From assembly GCA_002502215.1 (NCBI GenBank), contig DAPT01000063.1, positions 1 through 17,952 on the forward strand: a DNA stretch of 17,952 bases. Reading direction: 5' to 3'. Made by a program: the position numbers and the translations under genes. Shown one piece after another: positions 13,641 to 17,952 of the stretch. The notes below the pieces were generated by a model. That model had not been told where the DNA came from, did no database searches, and saw only the letters and a list, made by a program, of their open reading frames with translations. This stretch comes from Euryarchaeota archaeon UBA124. Its GTDB lineage: Archaea > Thermoplasmatota > Poseidoniia > Poseidoniales > Poseidoniaceae. Position 1 is the stretch's first letter, and every line of letters begins with the position of its first letter.

Positions 13641-14876
13641 ATGGCGAGTGGCTGGAGGAAGTTACTCGAGGAAGAATCAGAACATCAATGGCTAGCAATA
13701 GGTGTTTTTTTCATCTTCATTATCATCGGAGGCTTCCTCATTGGAGGCACGAGTTCGCTTGAGGGAATGGTGCTTGGAACCGATGCATCGGACGACTTGG
13801 TGTTTGAAGAAGGAGAGTTTTTGATTGATATTGACTATCATCAAGGAGCTTCATGGGATCAAGCACACAGCGCTATTCTCAAAACCCAGACTGGACTTAA
13901 GATGTACCAGCAAATGAACGTCGATGACGTTGACGATATTCTAGAACCAAATGATCCAGCGATTGAAAACATCACATTGTTTTCAGCCGATGAAGACGGA
14001 ATAGTCACCTTCTCACACACAATGAATACAATATCAACGTACGTTAATGGAGCAATATCAGAAAAAAGATTGGATGATACACATGGATCTGAATTTGGAA
14101 TAAATGCTTTGGCGACTGACACATCTTCGATGCTCAACAATCGATTGATGATTACCTCTGAAGATGGTGGGTCAGGGCTCCGTGGTTGGAGCGGCCAAGA
14201 CATTGTTTCAGTGAGCGCTCCAATCGAAGATCCAATCATCTGGGACGATGTCGTCTACCTTGAAGATTCAACGTTTCTTGCCGTCGGAACCTACATCATA
14301 AACTCGTCATCTGAAAGCCCTGCCTCCCCTGAACTGCGAGTTGTTTTGGCACATGTTATCTGGGAGGGTGACACGTCGATTGCACCGCAGGTTCTGCCAA
14401 TCCTTCGGGAGGGAAGTGAGATTCATTCACTCTTCCGAACGGCCGGAGGGGGAGCCGTCGCCTCTACAAACCAAGAATTTTACATCGTTTCATCGAACAC
14501 AATTCAAGCCTTCGATTATTCGTCCACCTCGATGGTTTACGAGGCGGAGAACAACCGTGCCTGGTTGTTTGCTGAGCGCGGTAGTGAATCTGTCCTCCGT
14601 GTTGATGTTGGGACCGGAACGATCAGTTCGAAAAATCTCGCATTTGCACTCCCCCTTCAACCAACGTGGAGCTCCATTGAAGGGGATTCTTTCTACCTCC
14701 ATGGATTCAACGCGCAAGGCGAGGCTGACCGCTTATCTCTTGATCTAACAATTGAAGGTTCTCTTTCTTCAGGACGAGGTTTCCTCAACTTTGCATTCAT
14801 TCTTGTTGGTGTAATAATGATTGCAACACAAGCCTACATGATGGTGGAGAAAGCCTACCGTACCAACAGCCCGTAA
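13641..14876 (+). CDS. Membrane-anchored protein with large external domain, unknown function
   Basis: I do not recognise this family. The 411-residue protein has a charged N-terminus (MASGWRKLLEEESEHQ), a membrane helix at about 17-37 (WLAIGVFFIFIIIGGFLIGG) and a beta-rich, acidic domain of about 340 residues. A second helix lies near 381-401 (FLNFAFILVGVIMIATQAYM), and a short basic tail ends the protein. The domain has repeated strand-turn units with Asp-Gly and Ser-rich turns, suggesting a beta-sandwich or propeller outside the cell. With two helices, both termini would lie on the same side. No catalytic motif is seen. The ATG at 13641 has no clear Shine-Dalgarno. It is divergent from rpl10e and 75 nt upstream of mutS. 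Confidence 0.75.
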   Translation: MASGWRKLLEEESEHQWLAIGVFFIFIIIGGFLIGGTSSLEGMVLGTDASDDLVFEEGEFLIDIDYHQGASWDQAHSAILKTQTGLKMYQQMNVDDVDDILEPNDPAIENITLFSADEDGIVTFSHTMNTISTYVNGAISEKRLDDTHGSEFGINALATDTSSMLNNRLMITSEDGGSGLRGWSGQDIVSVSAPIEDPIIWDDVVYLEDSTFLAVGTYIINSSSESPASPELRVVLAHVIWEGDTSIAPQVLPILREGSEIHSLFRTAGGGAVASTNQEFYIVSSNTIQAFDYSSTSMVYEAENNRAWLFAERGSESVLRVDVGTGTISSKNLAFALPLQPTWSSIEGDSFYLHGFNAQGEADRLSLDLTIEGSLSSGRGFLNFAFILVGVIMIATQAYMMVEKAYRTNSP

Positions 14877-14891
14877 GACACGGACTTTTCC

Positions 14892-14905
14892 GAACCTTAA
14901 TCACC
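14892..14905 (+). promoter_or_regulatory. Candidate promoter element, copy 2, upstream of mutS
   Basis: GAACCTTAATCACC repeats the element at 13611-13623, apart from one inserted C and one T-to-C change near the end. It lies about 50 nt before the mutS GTG, where a TATA-like box for mutS-mutL would give a short leader. Between it and mutS lies a small inverted repeat, TGCAT-A-ATGCA (14927-14937). Confidence 0.22.
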
Positions 14906-14951
14906 TCTCGTCATCAGGCCCAATCCTGCATAATGCAAGGTAGGGGATTCT

Positions 14952-17588
14952 GTGGCAAAAAGGAGCATGATGGACCAATTCCATGAGCTCAAAGAAGCCA
15001 ATCAAGGAACAATTCTCTTCTTTCGAATGGGTGATTTTTACGAATTGTTTCATGACGACGCAGAAGTAGGCTCAAACGTTCTCGGTCTCGCATTGACCTC
15101 AAGGGACAAGAATGCGGATGAACCAATCCCGATGGCTGGTTTCCCATGGCATCAACTCGAGGAGAATCTTCGTCTTATGCTACGAGCAGGCCACAAGGTC
15201 ACGGTTGCTGAACAGGAAGAGGAGTTGCGCGAGGGTGCAAAACTCCTCGAACGAGTTGTCACCAGAATCTACACACCGGGATCGCTTTACGAAGAATCCC
15301 TGATTGGTTCCGATGCATCCGCATTGCTTTGCAGCCTCCGGATTGAGAATGACACAGCAGCGATTTCAATGATTGATGCTTCAACAGGGCATGCTTGGGC
15401 TGTTGCTTTTTCCGGTGAGGGGAAATGGGCTTCTGTCTACGATGAAATAATGCGATGGAATCCAAGTGAGTTGGTTCTCACTCCACAGGATGCAGAGCGG
15501 AGCGAATTTTTGAATCTCCTGAGCATGGTTGACTCAATTGTTGTAAGTCAACATACGGTTCAACCAAAACGCGCTTACCAGCGACTGAAAGCCATGTTGG
15601 AGGTGAATGATCTTGGTCACCTAGACCTCGGACAATCACCTGAAGCGCTTCAAGCAACGGCACTTGCAGCCGATTATCTCGCATCTGTCCATCGGCATGA
15701 CGAAATTGCAATTCGAGATGTTGAAATTCAGGATACAACCGAGGGCATGGTTCTCGATCAAACCACTCTGCGCAATCTGGAAATCACACAAACCTTGGCA
15801 GGAGAATACGAAGGTTCTCTGCTATGGGCCATGAACAAATGCAGAACTGCAATGGGGCGAAGATGCCTCAAGTCATGGCTACTCCGTCCACTTTCAAACG
15901 CTGAAGCCATGCAAGCACGGCATGCTTCAGTAGGGGCGTTAATGCGTTCATCAAAGCGATTGGATCACCTGCGTGAGAGCCTTAAGGGGATGCTGGATTT
16001 GGAACGACTTGCAACCCAGTTGAAGTACAATCGCTCGAATGCACGAGATTTACTCGCAACAGCGAATGCAATAGAACGCCTTCCAGCCGTTCAGCGCCTT
16101 TGCTCCGAAACCGAGGATGGTCTCTTGGGCCACCTTGTCGAAAACCTAAACGCATTGACCGATGTTGCAGAAGACATTCACCGTACTCTTGTTGATGAGG
16201 TTCCACTTGGACTCCGGGATGGGGGTTTGATTCGGTTTGGGATTCACGAGGAACTTGATAAATTACGAAACGCCTCGAATCAAGGACATGATTGGTTTTC
16301 TAATCTTGAGACCACATTGCGAAGTGACCTGAAAATACCCAGCTTGAAAGTCCGTATGAACCGACAAATAGGTTGGTTTATCGAGGTAACATCAACGCAT
16401 CAGGACAAAGTTCCTGAAGAGTGGACTCGTAAGCAACAGATGACCAATGGGAGCCGGTATGTAACCGATGAACTAAGGGAACAAGACGATCTTCTACTCA
16501 CAGCAGAAAGCAAGTCCAAAAGCATCGAATATACCTTGTTTTGTTCGTTGCGGGAACGTGTTCGCAAGCATGCAAATCAACTTTCACAACTTGCCTCCAA
16601 AGTTGCAGCAATCGATGTTTTGCAATGCTTTGCATCCACCGCACGCCAACGGTCATGGGTAAAACCTACCTTGACCGAAGGTCGAAAAATGGTATTGACT
16701 CAAGCCCGCCATCCTGTTTTAGAAGTTCAGCAGGGTTTCGTGCCTAACGATGTTGTAATGGACGACAGACGGCGATTTTTACTTATCACTGGACCCAACA
16801 TGGGTGGAAAGTCAACCTATCTGCGAACGGTTGCGTTGGTAAGCATTCTTGCGCAAGCAGGATGTTTCGTGCCTGCTGAAAAAGCGCGTTTAGGCCTAAT
16901 TGATCGGATATTTACTCGCGTTGGAGCAAGTGATGATTTGAGGCGAGGGCGCTCCACCTTCATGATGGAGATGATTGAGGTCGCCCATATTTTGCGTCGT
17001 GCAACACCCAATTCACTGCTTCTTCTCGATGAAATAGGTCGAGGCACCTCCACGTTTGACGGTCTTTCCATCGCTTGGTCGGTCACTGAAGATGTTTGCA
17101 ACCGCATCGGAGCACGGAGCCTTTTTGCGACGCATTATCATCAACTGGTCGGACTTGAATCGGAAGTCGATGGACTGGCAAACGTCCATGTTCAAGTTGC
17201 CCAGAACGATGGTACCTTACGATTCTTGCATACCGTTGCCGATGGCCCATGCGATGAATCCTATGGCGTCCAAGTAGCTGCTTTAGCAGGACTCCCTCGC
17301 AATGTGGTTGAGAGAGCCACCGACCTTCTAGCCTTCCTCGAGCAACAAGCACAGGGCGCAAAAGCTGGACGAGACGGAGCCCCCGGCACACGGGAGCACG
17401 GGCAATCTTCTCTGTTGGGATATTTTGCTGCAGCTGCAATGCAAACAAATGAATCAAAAGGACCATCCATTTCAAAGGCTCAAGAGGATGTAATCTCGAC
17501 GTTGACACAACTGAATCTTGATGAAATGTCACCGCGAGACGCATTTGCCTTGATAGAGCATCTAAAGATTCGATTGGGAGATGAATGA
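14952..17588 (+). CDS. mutS: DNA mismatch repair ATPase MutS (MutS1)
   Basis: MutS recognises base mismatches and small loops and recruits MutL. The 878-residue length is normal for bacterial-type MutS1. The mismatch-reading motif RMGDFYELF contains Phe29 and Glu31 of the Phe-x-Glu clamp. Connector, lever and clamp domains span about 130-560. The ATPase shows Walker A TGPNMGGKST (about 614-623), DDLRRGRSTFMMEM, Walker B LLLLDEIGRGTSTFDG (about 688-703) and the ATHYH motif. The C-terminus keeps a helix-turn-helix dimer region and a tail ending in IEHLKIRLGDE. GTG at 14952 is used; ATG at 14967, just after AAAAAGGAGC, is a good alternative and would remove five residues. It overlaps mutL by 8 nt. 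Most archaea lack this pair, so acquisition from bacteria is inferred. Confidence 0.97.
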   Translation: MAKRSMMDQFHELKEANQGTILFFRMGDFYELFHDDAEVGSNVLGLALTSRDKNADEPIPMAGFPWHQLEENLRLMLRAGHKVTVAEQEEELREGAKLLERVVTRIYTPGSLYEESLIGSDASALLCSLRIENDTAAISMIDASTGHAWAVAFSGEGKWASVYDEIMRWNPSELVLTPQDAERSEFLNLLSMVDSIVVSQHTVQPKRAYQRLKAMLEVNDLGHLDLGQSPEALQATALAADYLASVHRHDEIAIRDVEIQDTTEGMVLDQTTLRNLEITQTLAGEYEGSLLWAMNKCRTAMGRRCLKSWLLRPLSNAEAMQARHASVGALMRSSKRLDHLRESLKGMLDLERLATQLKYNRSNARDLLATANAIERLPAVQRLCSETEDGLLGHLVENLNALTDVAEDIHRTLVDEVPLGLRDGGLIRFGIHEELDKLRNASNQGHDWFSNLETTLRSDLKIPSLKVRMNRQIGWFIEVTSTHQDKVPEEWTRKQQMTNGSRYVTDELREQDDLLLTAESKSKSIEYTLFCSLRERVRKHANQLSQLASKVAAIDVLQCFASTARQRSWVKPTLTEGRKMVLTQARHPVLEVQQGFVPNDVVMDDRRRFLLITGPNMGGKSTYLRTVALVSILAQAGCFVPAEKARLGLIDRIFTRVGASDDLRRGRSTFMMEMIEVAHILRRATPNSLLLLDEIGRGTSTFDGLSIAWSVTEDVCNRIGARSLFATHYHQLVGLESEVDGLANVHVQVAQNDGTLRFLHTVADGPCDESYGVQVAALAGLPRNVVERATDLLAFLEQQAQGAKAGRDGAPGTREHGQSSLLGYFAAAAMQTNESKGPSISKAQEDVISTLTQLNLDEMSPRDAFALIEHLKIRLGDE

Positions 17589-17952
17589 TTTGAGCGAGCC
17601 AAAAAGGATTCAACAACTCGATGAGATTACCATTGGCCACATTGCCGCAGGAGAGGTCGTTGAACGCCCTGCCCAGGTCGTGAAAGAACTGCTTGAAAAT
17701 GCTCTGGATGCAAATTCAACGGCCATTCATGTTGAGATTGAACGTGGTGGATTCGATCTCATCCGAATCGAAGACAATGGCACTGGGATTCACGAAAACG
17801 ATCTCGAGCTCGCTCTTTCTCGCCACGCAACTTCGAAATTGAGGCAACCACAAGACCTCAATGAAATACATACGCTCGGATTCCGTGGTGAGGCACTTGC
17901 AAGCATTGGTACTGTTTCTCAGTTGACCGTTGCGTCGAAACCTGATGGGCAA
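17581..17952 (+). CDS. mutL: DNA mismatch repair protein MutL (3' partial)
   Basis: The first 124 codons of MutL are present and the rest lies beyond the right edge. MutL is a GHKL-fold ATPase that links MutS to downstream repair. Motif I is KELLENALDA (Glu36, Asn40), motif II is EDNGTGI (Asp65, Gly67, Gly69), and motif III is RHATSK followed by TLGFRGEAL (about 99-106). The IGHIAAGEVVERP start is nearly invariant in the family. ATG at 17581 lies inside the last codons of mutS, an 8-nt overlap that implies coupled translation. Whether it has the endonuclease motif of the C-terminal domain cannot be seen here. Confidence 0.97.
   Translation, partial: MNDLSEPKRIQQLDEITIGHIAAGEVVERPAQVVKELLENALDANSTAIHVEIERGGFDLIRIEDNGTGIHENDLELALSRHATSKLRQPQDLNEIHTLGFRGEALASIGTVSQLTVASKPDGQ

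Noticed and set aside
17083..17640. 185-codon open frame on the minus strand opposite mutS
   Set aside because: It lies wholly antisense to well-conserved MutS and MutL coding sequence, has no family features and has low-complexity Arg/His/Leu composition typical of a shadow frame.

Overview
The window looks like a chromosomal segment of an archaeon, most likely a marine Group II euryarchaeote (Poseidoniales, Thermoplasmatota). Archaeal information-processing genes (eL37, eL44, eS27, aIF2-alpha, Nop10, uL16/L10e, ABCE1/Rli1, a PAC2 proteasome-assembly protein) sit beside genes of clear bacterial type (an enteric-like PurF, MutS, MutL) and large proteins of unknown function. The lineage is inferred from this mix and from moderate GC content; no 16S gene is present to prove it. 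Coding density is very high. No gene-free stretch exceeds about 135 bases, and there is no insertion sequence, prophage or CRISPR array.

Layout. Bases 1-4645 are all minus strand. In transcription order they hold a seven-helix and a four-helix membrane protein (overlapping by 8 nt), rpl37e (TTG start), purF, and a beta-propeller/PKD protein that runs off the left edge. Bases 4777-7107 are plus strand and form the conserved archaeal translation cluster rpl44e, rps27e, aIF2-alpha, nop10 and a PAC2 gene. A minus-strand tRNA-Ser(CGA) ends one base from the PAC2 stop. A plus-strand ubiquitin-like protein ending in Gly-Gly follows, and its stop codon overlaps the stop of the next convergent gene. 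Bases 7443-13505 are minus strand, read rpl10e, rli1, then two adjacent paralogous RecB/Cas4-like PD-(D/E)XK nucleases with a probable iron-sulfur site and OB-like tails. Bases 13641-17952 are plus strand: a double-anchored membrane protein, then mutS overlapping mutL, which is cut by the right edge.

How the genes fit together. Much of the window serves ribosome assembly and function, translation initiation, ribosome recycling and proteasome assembly. The rest concerns DNA repair: mutS-mutL is a bacterial-style mismatch-repair operon, and the tandem nucleases are probable DNA-end or flap-processing enzymes lying in the transcriptional shadow of rli1. That nuclease pair is the best candidate here for an undescribed system. 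Smaller oddities are an eL44 that has lost most zinc ligands, a hairpin that would hide the Shine-Dalgarno of aIF2-alpha, a minute leader ORF ahead of rpl37e, and a Nop10 with a C-terminal extension.
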